Shown here: piece after piece, positions 43,754 to 55,341 of the stretch | Layout: every line of letters begins with the position of its first letter | How positions within the stretch are numbered: the first letter of the stretch is position 1 | NCBI RefSeq assembly: GCF_014201885.1 | Contig: NZ_JACHFN010000010.1 | Coordinates: 58,360 to 122,359 of the forward strand | Direction: 5' to 3' | From: Deinococcus budaensis | Lineage (GTDB): Bacteria; Deinococcota; Deinococci; Deinococcales; Deinococcaceae | DNA: 64,000 nt | Notes under the pieces: generated by a model | Database searches by the model: none | Seen by the model: only the letters and a program-made list of their open reading frames with translations | Told to the model about the DNA's origin: nothing | Made by a program: the position numbers and the translations under genes

Positions 43754-43785
43754 GAAAAAAAGGCCCCACGGTGGGGGCCTCTTTT
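43754..43785 (-). terminator. Terminator of the SLH-protein gene
   Basis: On the minus strand AGGCCCCC pairs with GGGGCCT and is followed by seven T. The plus-strand side has CTTTT, so it can work in both directions. Confidence 0.9.
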
Positions 43786-43799
43786 GCCAGGGGCGAAGA

Positions 43800-45023
43800 T
43801 CAGAAGTAGAACTTCAGACCGGCCTTGACGGCGGGGACAAAGCCGCGCGCGCCAGTGTCGGCGGTGTTCTGGAGGGCGCCGGTCCCCTTGTTGCTGAGGT
43901 AGTAGCGGCCGCTGCCTTCCACGAACGCCGAGATGCTGTTGGTGATCTGGAAGTCCGCGCCGATCAGCCCGTTGACGTAGGTGTCGGTGGTGTTGGTGTT
44001 CGTGTTCGCCGCGCGGCTGTCGCTGCTCGTCAGACCCAGGCCCAGGCCCGCGTAGGGCTGGATGTTCGAGCCGGTGTCGAAGTTGTAGGTGGCGTTCACG
44101 TCCGCCGAGATGGCGTTGAAGCCGGGCTGGTACTCGGCCGAGACGCGGGCGCCGAAGGGGCCGACGACCGAGGTGCTGCCGACCATGCCGCCGAAGCTGG
44201 CGCAGAAGCTGACCTCGCGGCCGTTGCTGTTGGGCACGAAGCAGTTGCCGCTCGTCGCGCCGACGCTCACGCCGGCGTACAGGTTGCCCCGGGCGCTGTC
44301 GGTGGCCGGAGCCACGTCACCGATGATGACCGTGGTGGGCGCGGGGGTCGTGGTGACCGTGCCGGTGGTGTCGGTCGCGGGGGGCGTGACCACCGCCGCC
44401 GTGCCCGCGGGGCCAGCAGGACCCTGGGGACCCGCAGGACCGGCCGGACCCTGGGGACCGGCGGGGATGTTGCGGATGGCCGCTTCCAGCGCGTCGATCC
44501 GGGCGGTCAGCGCGGCGGTGTCGGCCCCGGCGGTGCCGGTCGTGCCCAGCGCGTTGATGCGCTCTTCCAGGGCGGCGATGCGCGCCTGCTGCTCGGCGCT
44601 GAGGCGCTCGAGGTCAGTCACGCGTGTGCTGATGGCGGCCAGCTCGGTGCTGACTTCCTGCATGCCGCGCGTGATGGTCGCCAGATCCGTCTGCGACAGG
44701 GTGCTGCTGCCGATCGCGCCGCTCTGGAGCAGGCGGTAGAAAATCAGGGCCGCTTCGTAGCGGGTCAGGTTCTGGTTGCCGCGGAAGGTGCCGTCGGGGT
44801 ACCCCTGAATCAGGCCGCGCTGCACGATCACGTCGACGGCGTCCTTGGCCCAGTGCCCGGCGGGCACGTCGGTAAAGGTGACGACCTGGGCGGGAACCGC
44901 GCTGGTGGTGGTTGCCGGGGCGGCAGGCGCCGTGGGGGTGGCGGGCGTGGCCGGGGTGGTCTGGGCGCTGGCAGCGCCGAGGCTCAGGGCCAGGGTGGAC
45001 GCGATGATCAGGGACTTACGCAT
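43800..45023 (-). CDS. SLH-domain envelope protein with coiled coil, collagen-like linker and beta-barrel
   Basis: 407 residues with AAGGAG at good spacing before the ATG. Signal peptide (LIIASTLALSLGAASA), a Thr/Pro/Ala linker, one SLH domain (about residues 48-100: FTDVPAGHWAKDAVDVIVQRG, GYPDGTFRGNQNLTRYEAA), a coiled coil (about 110-175), a collagen-like GPQGPAGPAG repeat (about 190-207), and a C-terminal outer-membrane-type beta-barrel ending in aromatic Phe (AGLKFYF). SLH domains bind secondary cell-wall polymers, and the barrel would sit in the outer membrane, so the protein probably ties outer membrane to peptidoglycan, as SlpA/OmpM-type proteins do. It is shorter than D. radiodurans SlpA and is a relative rather than that protein. 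Confidence 0.9.
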   Translation of the reverse strand: MRKSLIIASTLALSLGAASAQTTPATPATPTAPAAPATTTSAVPAQVVTFTDVPAGHWAKDAVDVIVQRGLIQGYPDGTFRGNQNLTRYEAALIFYRLLQSGAIGSSTLSQTDLATITRGMQEVSTELAAISTRVTDLERLSAEQQARIAALEERINALGTTGTAGADTAALTARIDALEAAIRNIPAGPQGPAGPAGPQGPAGPAGTAAVVTPPATDTTGTVTTTPAPTTVIIGDVAPATDSARGNLYAGVSVGATSGNCFVPNSNGREVSFCASFGGMVGSTSVVGPFGARVSAEYQPGFNAISADVNATYNFDTGSNIQPYAGLGLGLTSSDSRAANTNTNTTDTYVNGLIGADFQITNSISAFVEGSGRYYLSNKGTGALQNTADTGARGFVPAVKAGLKFYF

Positions 45024-45108
45024 GAGGTTCTCCTTTGTTCGCCCAGGCACGGCGGCGCCGTCCTGATGCATGGTCACACCGTAGGCAGGCCACGTGAGCG
45101 TCCTGTGA

Positions 45109-45137
45109 ATTGTAGTCTTGGAACGTTCCCCAAACGT
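45109..45137 (-). promoter_or_regulatory. Candidate promoter of the SLH-protein gene with palindromic operator
   Basis: On the minus strand TACAAT (45109-45114) is a good -10. The -35 is weak, and the stretch between them holds the perfect palindrome GGAACGTTCC (45120-45129) within TTGGAACGTTCCCCAA. A regulator binding there would sit on the promoter spacer. The leader to the start codon is about 80 nt. Confidence 0.5.
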
Positions 45138-45404
45138 GCCAGATTCTTCTCAAAATCCCCAAGCCCTCTTTGTAATGAGTACAATCTAAGAAGAGAGGGT
45201 TTTTAAATGAGTTGCTGCTCTCTCGTGCCAGCAGCCTAAAACCCCTTTAGAATGAGAAAGCTGTCTCATGGTTCAGGCTTCAAACTCATGAGAAAAGGCT
45301 CATGCCCCCTCAGCGGGGCCGTTCGGGGGAGCGCTGCAGGGTTCTGCGGCCCGTTGCCGAGCGGGCTGGGCCAGAGGGACCAGGAGAGCGGCAGACTCCC
45401 CCTC

Positions 45405-45410
45405 TATACT
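45405..45410 (+). promoter_or_regulatory. -10 element TATACT of leaderless deoD transcript
   Basis: TATACT is followed by exactly seven bases and the ATG at 45418. Confidence 0.65.
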
Positions 45411-45417
45411 CGCGCGC

Positions 45418-46134
45418 ATGACCCAGATTCACGTCCGTGCCCAGCCTGGCGACGTTGCCGAATATGTCCTGCTGCCGGGTGATCCCCAGCGCGCGCGCCA
45501 TATCGCGGAGACGTATCTGGAAGACGCAGTGCTGTACACCGAGCACCGCCAACTGCTGGGGTTCACGGGGACCTACCGGGGCGTGCGGATCAGCGTGCAG
45601 ACCACCGGCATGGGGTGCCCCAGCGCCGCCATCGTGACCGAGGAACTCGCGCGCCTGGGCGCCCGGACGCTGATCCGGGTGGGCACCCTGGGCGGCGCGA
45701 CGCCCGCCGTGCAGCCTGCCGACCTGGTGATCGCTACCGCCGCCGTCCCGAACGACGGCACCACCCGGCAACTGCTGGGGGGCGCGCCCTACGCCCCCGC
45801 CGCCAGCTTCGAGGTCGTGGAGGCGGCGGTCGGAGCGGCCCGCGCGCAGGGGTGGGCACACCACGTCGGGCTGGTGATGACCGAGGACGCCTTTTACGCC
45901 AGTACGCCCGAGCACGCCCGGCTGTGGGCCTCGCGCGGGGTGCTGGGGTTCGAGATGGAGGCCAGCGCGATCTTTCTGGTTGCGGCCCAGCACGGGCTGA
46001 GGGCCGGGTGCCTGACCGCGTGCAGCAACGACATCGGGGACCCCCAGCTTGTGCCGGACGGGGTGCTCGCCTCGGGGGTCGACCGCATGGTGCGGGTGGC
46101 GCTCGGCGCCGTGGCGGCGCTCGCCGGGCGCTGA
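45418..46134 (+). CDS. deoD: Purine-nucleoside phosphorylase, DeoD/PNP-UDP family
   Basis: 238 residues. It splits purine nucleosides with phosphate to free base and ribose 1-phosphate. Signatures: VLLPGDPQRARHIAETYLEDA, FTGTYRGVRISVQTTGMGCPSAAIVTEEL, LIRVGTLGGA, and VLGFEMEASAIFLVA with the Glu-Met-Glu region that binds ribose. This is the bacterial hexameric type by sequence pattern. The leaderless promoter sets the start. Confidence 0.92.
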   Translation: MTQIHVRAQPGDVAEYVLLPGDPQRARHIAETYLEDAVLYTEHRQLLGFTGTYRGVRISVQTTGMGCPSAAIVTEELARLGARTLIRVGTLGGATPAVQPADLVIATAAVPNDGTTRQLLGGAPYAPAASFEVVEAAVGAARAQGWAHHVGLVMTEDAFYASTPEHARLWASRGVLGFEMEASAIFLVAAQHGLRAGCLTACSNDIGDPQLVPDGVLASGVDRMVRVALGAVAALAGR

Positions 46135-46214
46135 GACGGTCCCCCCGGCTACCTCCTCCACCTACTGCGTCCCGCCTCCCTCTTCCTGCGCGCGGCCCGT
46201 GTCAGGATTGGCCC

Positions 46215-47012
<798 letters not shown>

Positions 47013-47081
47013 CCTGTGAACGGGGCGGGGGCGGCGGGCGCCGCGGGTCTGCCCAATCAGACGGTGCAGGAGGGAGAGGCG

Positions 47082-48143
<1,062 letters not shown>

Positions 48144-48281
48144 GCGCGCCCCGCCCCACAGAACCGGGGCGGCGCAGGGTCCGGGGCGGGGCGGCTGAGC
48201 CGTGGCCTGCCCCGGCGCGCCCCCGGCCGAGTGTGCCCGGCATTCACCCGCCCGGCTCCAGGCTTCCCTACACTGCCCGGT

Positions 48282-49982
48282 GTGATGAAGCTGTGGGGAG
48301 TGGGTCTTTCGGCCGCCGCCTTGCTGGGCGGCGCGCTCGCCATGGGTCTGGCGACCGAGGGCGGGGACAGGCTCGCGCCGGGCCTGCGGGTGGCGGGCGT
48401 GGACGTGGGGGGCCTGAGCCAAGATCAGGCGCTGGCGGCGCTCTCGGCGCGTGCGGCGACCCCGCCCCGGGTGACGGTGCAGGCGGGCGAGCGCCGCTGG
48501 ACGGTGGAAGCCTCGCGCCTGGGCTGGCAGGCCGACGCGCGGGCGAGTTTGGAAGCGGCCCGGCGCGCCACCCAGAACCGCTCGTTGGTGCAGCGGGTGC
48601 GGGGGCTGGTGGGCCAGGCCCCGGTGCAGGAGCTGCCCCTGGTCACGCGGGTGGACCCGGCGGCGGCCCGCGCGGCGCTGGGGCGCCTGACGGCCGAATT
48701 GAACACCCAGCCCCGCGACGCGGCCATCGTCTTCGACAAGGCCAGCAAGCGGTTCGTGGTGACACCCGACGCGCCGGGCCGCCGGGCCGACGCGCCCGCC
48801 GCCGCCGCCCGCTACGCCGCCGACCCCGCGCTGACCACCCTGAGCCTGCCCGTGACCGAGTGGAAGGCGCGGTACACCGCCGCTGCCCTGCGCCCGCACG
48901 CCGAGCGCGGCAACGCGCTGATGCGCCCCTTCACGGTGCGGCTGGAGGGCACCGACCGCCGCGCGGGGCTGACGGCACTTCAGGTGGCCAACCTCTACTG
49001 GGTCCGTCCCGGCGGCATCGAACCCGACGAACAGACCCTGCGCGCAGCGTTTGACCGCCTGACGGCCCAGCTGGACCGCCCGGCGCAGAATGCCCGCTTC
49101 ACTGGCCAGGGCGGCAAGCTGGTCAAGGTGGCCGAGCGGGCCGGGCGCGTCACGGCCCGCCCGGCGGCGCTGGCGGCCTTTCGCAAGGCGGTGCTGGACC
49201 CGGCAACCCGTTCGGCCGCGCTGCCGGGCAAGGTCAGCCGCCCGACCCTCACGCTGGCCGAGCTGCCCGACCCTGCCGGGCTGAAGCTGATCGCCAGTGG
49301 CAAGAGCACCTATTTCGGCAGCAGCCCCGAGCGGCGGGTCAACGTCGCCAACGCGGCGGCCCGCATCCACGGGATGGTCGTGCCCGCCGGGGAAGACTTC
49401 AGCTTCCTGACGGCGCTGGGCAGCATCACGTCCGAGAACGGCTTTGTGGGCGGCCTGATCATCAGCGGGGGGCGCACGGTGGACGGGCTGGGTGGGGGCG
49501 TGTGCCAGGTGTCCACCACCGTCTTCCGGGCGCTGTACCAGGCCGGGCTGCCGGTCGTGGAGCGCCACCAGCACTCCTACCGGGTGGGCTACTACGAGCC
49601 GCAGGTGGGTTTCGAGGCTGCCGTCTACGACCCCGGCCTCGACCTGCGGCTGAACAACGACACCAGGGCGCCCATCTTTATCAAGACCCTGAACGACGAG
49701 GCGAACAGCACGCTGGAGGTGCAGGTCTGGGGGATCAAGCCCCAGCGCCAGGTCACGGTCAGCCCCGCCACCATCCTGGCGCGCACGCCGCACCCGCCCG
49801 CCCAGTACGTCTTCAACCCCAACCTGCCTGCCGGGGCCGTGCGGCAGGTGGACTGGGCGCAAGACGGCTACCAGCTGCACATCACCCGCACGATCAAGGA
49901 CGCGGCGGGCACCCGCACCGATCAGGTGGACACCGTGTACAAGCCCTGGCGCGCGGTGTTCGAGACCGGCCCGCGCGGCTGA
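48282..49982 (+). CDS. VanW-family secreted protein with PG-binding-4 repeats
   Basis: 566 residues from the GTG seven bases after TACACT. Signal peptide or membrane anchor (LWGVGLSAAALLGGALAMGLA), then beta-rich repeats with GLRVAGVDVGGLSQDQALAAL as in the PG_binding_4/YoaR group (about residues 28-270), then the VanW domain (about residues 350-490) with VNVANAAARIHGMVVPAGEDFSFL, GLGGGVCQVSTTVFRALYQAGL, HSYRVGYYEPQVGFEAAVY and FIKTL. It is located outside the membrane and probably contacts peptidoglycan. The name comes from vancomycin-resistance clusters, but no resistance function is implied. Confidence 0.9.
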   Translation: MMKLWGVGLSAAALLGGALAMGLATEGGDRLAPGLRVAGVDVGGLSQDQALAALSARAATPPRVTVQAGERRWTVEASRLGWQADARASLEAARRATQNRSLVQRVRGLVGQAPVQELPLVTRVDPAAARAALGRLTAELNTQPRDAAIVFDKASKRFVVTPDAPGRRADAPAAAARYAADPALTTLSLPVTEWKARYTAAALRPHAERGNALMRPFTVRLEGTDRRAGLTALQVANLYWVRPGGIEPDEQTLRAAFDRLTAQLDRPAQNARFTGQGGKLVKVAERAGRVTARPAALAAFRKAVLDPATRSAALPGKVSRPTLTLAELPDPAGLKLIASGKSTYFGSSPERRVNVANAAARIHGMVVPAGEDFSFLTALGSITSENGFVGGLIISGGRTVDGLGGGVCQVSTTVFRALYQAGLPVVERHQHSYRVGYYEPQVGFEAAVYDPGLDLRLNNDTRAPIFIKTLNDEANSTLEVQVWGIKPQRQVTVSPATILARTPHPPAQYVFNPNLPAGAVRQVDWAQDGYQLHITRTIKDAAGTRTDQVDTVYKPWRAVFETGPRG

Positions 49983-50057
49983 GCCGGCGCGGGGAGGCCG
50001 CCGTCCGGTCAGCGGGGCCTCACGTCCCCGTCAGGCCCGCCGGGTAGAACGGGACCT

Positions 50058-51251
50058 ATGAGACGCCTGTCGCCGCTGCTGCCCCTGACTGCCCTCGCGC
50101 TTGCCGGACTCGCGGGCGCCCAGTCGGCCCCGTCCCTCCCGGCGCCGACCGGGGTGACCTGGACGCTGACGGGCCTGACCGACGGGGGCAGGCTGATCGC
50201 GCCCGAAGCGGGGGCGGCGCGCCCCACCCTGCGGCTTGACGGCCGGGTCGCGGCGGGCACCACCGGCTGCAACGTGTACCGCGCCCCCTACGCCCTGCGC
50301 GGCGACGTGCTGCGCTTCGGTAGCCTGGGAACCACCCGCCGGGCCTGTCCGGGCGGCGCGGGGGCGCTCGAAGCCCGCTTCGTGAACCTGCTGGAGGGGG
50401 TCACCCGCTACCGCCTCAGCGGGCCGGTGCTGACCCTTTTTGCAGGACAGGACGACCGGCTGGTCTTCTCGTCGGGCGGGGTGGTGGGGCAGAGCGGCGG
50501 GACCTCCTCATCCGCCCGCCCGGAGGCCAGCGTGAACCTGGACGGCAACTGGACCCTGACTGGCGGCACGGCCCTGCGCCCGCTGGCCGGAAACGCGCCC
50601 AGCCTGACCCTGACCCAGGGACGGGTGAGCGGCAGCGGCGGCTGCAACCGCCTGAGCGGCAGCGTCCGCGCCAGCGGCGACGCGCTGACCTTCGGGCCGC
50701 TCGCGGTCACCCGCATGGCCTGCGCCCCCGCCGTGAACGCCCAGGAGCAAACGTTCCTGACCGTGCTGGGCACGCCCGGGCTGCGGGTCAACGTGCAGGG
50801 GCTGGGGCTGACCCTGACCGTGCCGAGTGGCCCGCTGGCCGGACAGACGCTGGTGTTTCGCCGGGCGGGGCTGACCGGCGGCGCGGCCCTGCGCGACCCC
50901 ACCCCCCCGGCGGCGCCCGCCCCGACCGCCCGCGACGGCCTCTACCGCCTGACCGGGGTCAACGGCCAGCCGGTCCCGCACACCCCTCAGCCGGTGACCC
51001 TCAGCCTGGAGGGCGCGCGCCTCGGCGGCAACGACGGCTGCAACAGCTTTGGCGGCGAGTACCGGCTGGTGGGCGGGCGGCTGAGCCTGACCGGCCCGCT
51101 GGTCGGCACCCTGCGCGCCTGCCCCGAGCCGGAGGCAGTCACCGGTCTCCAGGCGCTGCTGCGCGCCCGGCCCACCCTGACTGTCACGGCGGGCGGGCTG
51201 ACCCTCCAGGCAGGGGGCCAGACCCTGACCTTCACCCGCACGGGCCGCTGA
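50058..51251 (+). CDS. Secreted protein with three META/HslJ-like domains
   Basis: 397 residues. Signal peptide (LLPLTALALAGLAGA), then three META-domain-like units: about residues 32-140 (TWTLTGLTDGG...TTGCNVYRAPYAL...GTTRRACP), 155-270 (NWTLTGGTALRPLAG...SGGCNRLSGSVRASGDALTFGPLAVTRMACA) and 293-397 (YRLTGVNGQPVPHT...GNDGCNSFGGEYRL...GTLRACPEP). Each has the typical W/Y-x-L-TG start, a GCN turn and a second Cys. The E. coli relative HslJ is linked to heat shock and novobiocin resistance. Tripling suggests a scaffold or binding role. It is in the same direction as vanW; no terminator was seen between them. Confidence 0.9.
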   Translation: MRRLSPLLPLTALALAGLAGAQSAPSLPAPTGVTWTLTGLTDGGRLIAPEAGAARPTLRLDGRVAAGTTGCNVYRAPYALRGDVLRFGSLGTTRRACPGGAGALEARFVNLLEGVTRYRLSGPVLTLFAGQDDRLVFSSGGVVGQSGGTSSSARPEASVNLDGNWTLTGGTALRPLAGNAPSLTLTQGRVSGSGGCNRLSGSVRASGDALTFGPLAVTRMACAPAVNAQEQTFLTVLGTPGLRVNVQGLGLTLTVPSGPLAGQTLVFRRAGLTGGAALRDPTPPAAPAPTARDGLYRLTGVNGQPVPHTPQPVTLSLEGARLGGNDGCNSFGGEYRLVGGRLSLTGPLVGTLRACPEPEAVTGLQALLRARPTLTVTAGGLTLQAGGQTLTFTRTGR

Positions 51252-51365
51252 GTCAGAGCGTCCTGCCACATGGGTCGCCCGCCGAGAAATCTGCGGGCGA
51301 CTTCCTCGGAAGTTTGAGCGTGGGGAGGTTCCTTTCTCCAGGCAGACGGCCCACGTCCGCCCACA

Positions 51366-51464
51366 CCAGCAAGTCGCGCGCAAGAGGGCCTCTGCGGTGG
51401 GGCTGCGGAGCTTGTTTCGTGTGCAGACGAACAGAATGCGCTGGGGCCGCGCCTCGTCGCTCAT
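51366..51464 (-). pseudogene. Remnant of a low-molecular-weight phosphotyrosine-phosphatase-like gene
   Basis: The first 33 codons after the ATG at 51464 read MSDEARPQRILFVCTRN followed by KLRSPTAEALLRA, with the phosphatase loop CTRNKLRS (C-x5-R-S) of small predicted tyrosine phosphatases. The reading then drifts into unrelated sequence and never forms a normal protein. In another phase a stretch reading LLVWADVGRLPG resembles the usual later segment and ends at a stop near 51250. The gene seems to have lost its middle and frame. About 110 residues would be expected for the intact family. Confidence 0.6.
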
Positions 51465-51494
51465 GGGAGGCACCTTCTCAACTCCGGGTCCTCC

Positions 51495-51863
51495 CTACAG
51501 CGGCCTGCGAATCGCGGCGAAGATCAGCCCGAAGATCAGGCACAGCAGCACCAGCCCGATCAGGGAAGCGTCGAGGCTGAAGTCCGGGCGCAGCGCGTCG
51601 CCCGTGAGCTTGAACACGCCGTAGGGGGCAGTCCAGCCCAGTGCGAACAGTCCCGCGCGGCGCAGGTAGGGCCGGGTCGCCATCGCCTGCGGAAAGAGCC
51701 GGGCGGGCAGCAGCATGGCGGGCAGCAGCAGCAGTTGCGCCAGCCAGAACCACAGCGGCAAGTTGCCGAAGCCGTACTCGACCCCGGCGAACAGCACGTT
51801 CAGGGCCGCGATCATCAGGCCCGTCACGATTATGGAACGCAGCAGCGGATTCATCCCTGGCAT
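51495..51863 (-). CDS. Small membrane protein, unknown function
   Basis: 122 residues, four hydrophobic segments (IIVTGLMIAALNVLFAGVEYGFG, WFWLAQLLLLPAMLLPARLF, LFALGWTAPYGVF, IGLVLLCLIFGLIFA). It ends AAIRRPL, probably in the cytosol. A second ATG three codons inside is an alternative start. No family recognised. Confidence 0.72.
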   Translation of the reverse strand: MPGMNPLLRSIIVTGLMIAALNVLFAGVEYGFGNLPLWFWLAQLLLLPAMLLPARLFPQAMATRPYLRRAGLFALGWTAPYGVFKLTGDALRPDFSLDASLIGLVLLCLIFGLIFAAIRRPL

Positions 51864-51942
51864 GTTCGCACACGGGGCGCCGGGGCCTGGGAAGGGGGGG
51901 AGCCGCTTGTGAACCCGCGCTCCGGCCCCGCATCATGGCGGG

Positions 51943-52176
51943 ATGACCGGTTCTTCTTCTCCTGACCCGCTGCACGGCGTCACCCTCCAGCGGGTCGTGG
52001 AGCGGCTCGAAGGGCGCTACGGCTGGGACGGGCTGGCGCGGCGGGTGCCCGTGCGCTGCTTTCAGCACGACCCCAGCGTGGCCTCCAGCCTCAAGTTCCT
52101 GCGCAAGACGCCCTGGGCGCGGGCGCGGGTGGAGGCGCTCTACGTCGAGATGGTGCGCGAGGAGCAGGAGACCTGA
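51943..52176 (+). CDS. VF530-family (DUF2132) DNA-binding-like protein
   Basis: 77 residues. [33 protein letters not shown] and [27 protein letters not shown] match the VF530 family almost end to end. The family has a helical DNA-binding-like fold, but its function is unknown. CATCAT six bases before the ATG may be a weak leaderless -10. Confidence 0.92.
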   Translation: MTGSSSPDPLHGVTLQRVVERLEGRYGWDGLARRVPVRCFQHDPSVASSLKFLRKTPWARARVEALYVEMVREEQET

Positions 52177-52207
52177 GCGCCGCTGGAGAACCTTTCGGCG
52201 TGGACCG

Positions 52208-52650
52208 TCAGCGCGGGGCAGCGGGCCGCCCGCTCAGCGTGACGCGGGTCACCTCGCCCGGCAGGCGCTCGGCCACGTACTGAAGCTGCTCCCCGCCCCG
52301 GCGCAGGAAGTCGGCGTACTCGTCCTCGTCGGCGTAGATGCCGTTTTCCCCACCTTCCGAGACGAAGCCTGCCGCCTGCAAGGCCGGAAACAGCGCCCGG
52401 GGCCGCCAGCCCGCCAGGGTGTACTGCTCCACCCGCGCCGAGCCTTCCCGGACCTCACGGCGGTAGCTGCGGCTCTGCGGGCAGGTGGGCGTGAACTCCG
52501 CCGGAAGGGGAGAGAGGCCCCAGACCCGCCCGGGCTGCTCGATGCAGTACAGCGGCCCGCGCCAGCGGCTCTCGCTGGCCCACCACACGCCCAGCCCCAG
52601 CGATAGGGCGGCGAGCAGGGCGAGAGCGGGCACGCGGGCGCCGCGCCGGG

Positions 52651-52654
<4 letters not shown>
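52208..52654 (-). CDS. Hypothetical single-pass or secreted protein
   Basis: 148 residues. N-terminal hydrophobic segment (VPALALLAALSLGLGVWWA) acts as a signal or anchor; the outside part has two Cys (LYCIEQPG and FTPTCPQS) that may pair. The end is helical and acidic (YADEDEYADFLRRGGEQLQYVAERL). Its start overlaps the hpt stop by four bases (ATGA), so it is co-translated with hpt. Not recognised. Confidence 0.7.
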
Positions 52655-53178
<524 letters not shown>

Positions 53179-53234
53179 ATGGGCGTCAGGCTAACACGCG
53201 CCCTTCTTGCCTGTGGCGCCTGCTCTCTGCCCCG

Positions 53235-53240
53235 TATACT
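53235..53240 (+). promoter_or_regulatory. trpC: -10 element TATACT of leaderless trpC transcript
   Basis: TATACT is followed by exactly seven bases and the ATG at 53248. Confidence 0.65.
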
Positions 53241-53247
53241 CCGGCGC

Positions 53248-54032
<785 letters not shown>

Positions 54033-54036
<4 letters not shown>

Positions 54037-54833
54037 GCGCAGCCCTCACCTTCCTGGGCACCGCCGACAGCAAGGGCGTGCCGCGCTTCTGGTGTGCCTG
54101 CCCGGTCTGCACCGATGCCCGCGCCGGAGGCGTGAACCGCCGCACTCGCAGCGCCGCGCTGCTCCGGGGCGTGGGGCAGGGTGGGCAGCCCGAGACGCTG
54201 CTGCTCGACGCTGGCCCCGACCTGCACGCCCAGCTCGCGCGGCTGCCCGGACCGCTGGTGCCGGACGCTGTCCTGATCTCGCACGCGCACAACGACCACC
54301 TGCTGGGGCTGGGCGACCTGCTGGACTACGTGGCCTACGCGGGCGGGCGCCTGCGCGTGTACGCCCCCGCCGAGGTGGTCCCGCAGATTGCGGAGCGCTT
54401 CGGGTATGCCTTCCGGCGCGGGTCACCCGTGCAGCCCCTGCCGCAGGAAGGGCTGGACGCCCTGGGCCTGCGGGTGCGGGCCTTCCGGGTGCCGCACGGC
54501 GCGAACGGCCACAGCCACGCGTTCCGACTGGAGGGTCCCGGCTGGGCAGCGGCCTATGTCACCGACGCCCTCGACGTGCCCGGGGACGTGGCGGGCACCT
54601 GGTTGATGGGGCTGGACCTGCTGGTTCTGGGTACCTCCTTCGCGGACGAGTCGGGTGTGCTCCGCGCGGGGCGCAGCGTGTACGACGTGCGCGAGGCGCT
54701 GGCCCTGCCCTGGGCACGGGCGGCCCGCCGGGTGTACCTGACGCACCTCTCGCACGGGGTGGACGCGCGGACGCTGGGCCTGCCGGGGGGCTGGAGCTGC
54801 GCGCACGACGGACTGACCGTTCCGCTGGCCTGA
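54033..54833 (+). CDS. PhnP-like metallo-beta-lactamase-fold phosphodiesterase
   Basis: 266 residues from a TTG that overlaps the trpC stop; no better start exists nearby. LTFLGTADSKGVPRFWCACPVCTDARAGG includes the Cys cluster typical of PhnP-type proteins. Metal ligands are HAHNDHLLGLGDL, the distal His in FRVPHGANGHSHAF, an Asp in AYVTDALDVP, and LTHLSHGVDARTLGLPGGW near the end, a close match to PhnP. It would cut a cyclic or diester phosphate. No phn operon is present, so the substrate is open. Confidence 0.85.
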
Positions 54834-54861
54834 CCCCCCGGTCGCCCCCTAGACTGCCTCC

Positions 54862-55323
54862 ATGCTCGCCGCCCTCTACCTGCTGCTCACGCTCGCGTTC
54901 GCCGGGGCGCTGCTCGCGCTGCTGTTAAAGCCAGGGGCAGCGGGCGGCCCGGTCGTGTGGGGGCTGGCGGCGGGGCTGCCGCTGCTTGCGGCGATGGCGG
55001 GGGCACTGAGCGCGCAGGCGCGGGCGGCGCGCACGCTGGCGGGCTACACGCTCGCACCCGTCACGGTGACGGTGGTCAACCGGGAGAGGCTCCACACCCT
55101 GACCCTGGATGCCCGGACCGCCGCCTGCGTCGAGCGGGCCGTGCGCCTGAACACGCCCAGCGCCCTGCTTACCCCCCGGGGCCGCGTCCTGCTGGTGGAG
55201 GGCACCCGGGTGGAGGGGAGCCTCCCGCCGCGCGCGGTGGTGGAGGCGCTGGGCATTCGCGGCGATCTGAGCTGCCCGCAGTTGCGCACGCTGTCCGAGC
55301 AGGAGCGTTCGGCGCTGGAGTGA
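54862..55323 (+). CDS. Hypothetical protein with two membrane helices
   Basis: 153 residues. Two N-terminal membrane helices (LAALYLLLTLAFAGALLALLL and VVWGLAAGLPLLAAMAGALS) then a cytosolic or outside domain with VTVVNRERLHTLTLDARTAACVERAV. TAGACT six bases before the ATG suggests a leaderless transcript. It converges on the Trk-type gene. Family unknown. Confidence 0.7.
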   Translation: MLAALYLLLTLAFAGALLALLLKPGAAGGPVVWGLAAGLPLLAAMAGALSAQARAARTLAGYTLAPVTVTVVNRERLHTLTLDARTAACVERAVRLNTPSALLTPRGRVLLVEGTRVEGSLPPRAVVEALGIRGDLSCPQLRTLSEQERSALE

Positions 55324-55341
55324 CCCCCGGTGCTGGCGGGC

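Larger units (their letters stand above)
45024..45417. other. Gene-free 394-base region, partly AT-rich and hairpin-forming
   Basis: No gene was found. Next to the SLH gene it carries that gene's ribosome site, a -10 element and a perfect palindrome (45120-45129). From 45150 to 45300 it is much more AT-rich than its surroundings and holds several inverted repeats: CCCTCT/AGAGGG enclosing TTGTA/TACAA and followed by five T, GCTGCT/AGCAGC, and ATGAGA/TCTCAT. The last 80 bases return to normal GC and contain the deoD promoter. Confidence 0.6.

Noticed and set aside
45420..45470. Ribosome-binding site for deoD
   Set aside because: None is needed: TATACT is seven bases before the ATG and no purine-rich site precedes it.
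48144..48281. GC-rich inverted repeats between the HD gene and vanW as a terminator
   Set aside because: GGGGCGG-type stems can be drawn, but no T-run follows and similar pairs are expected by chance at this GC content.
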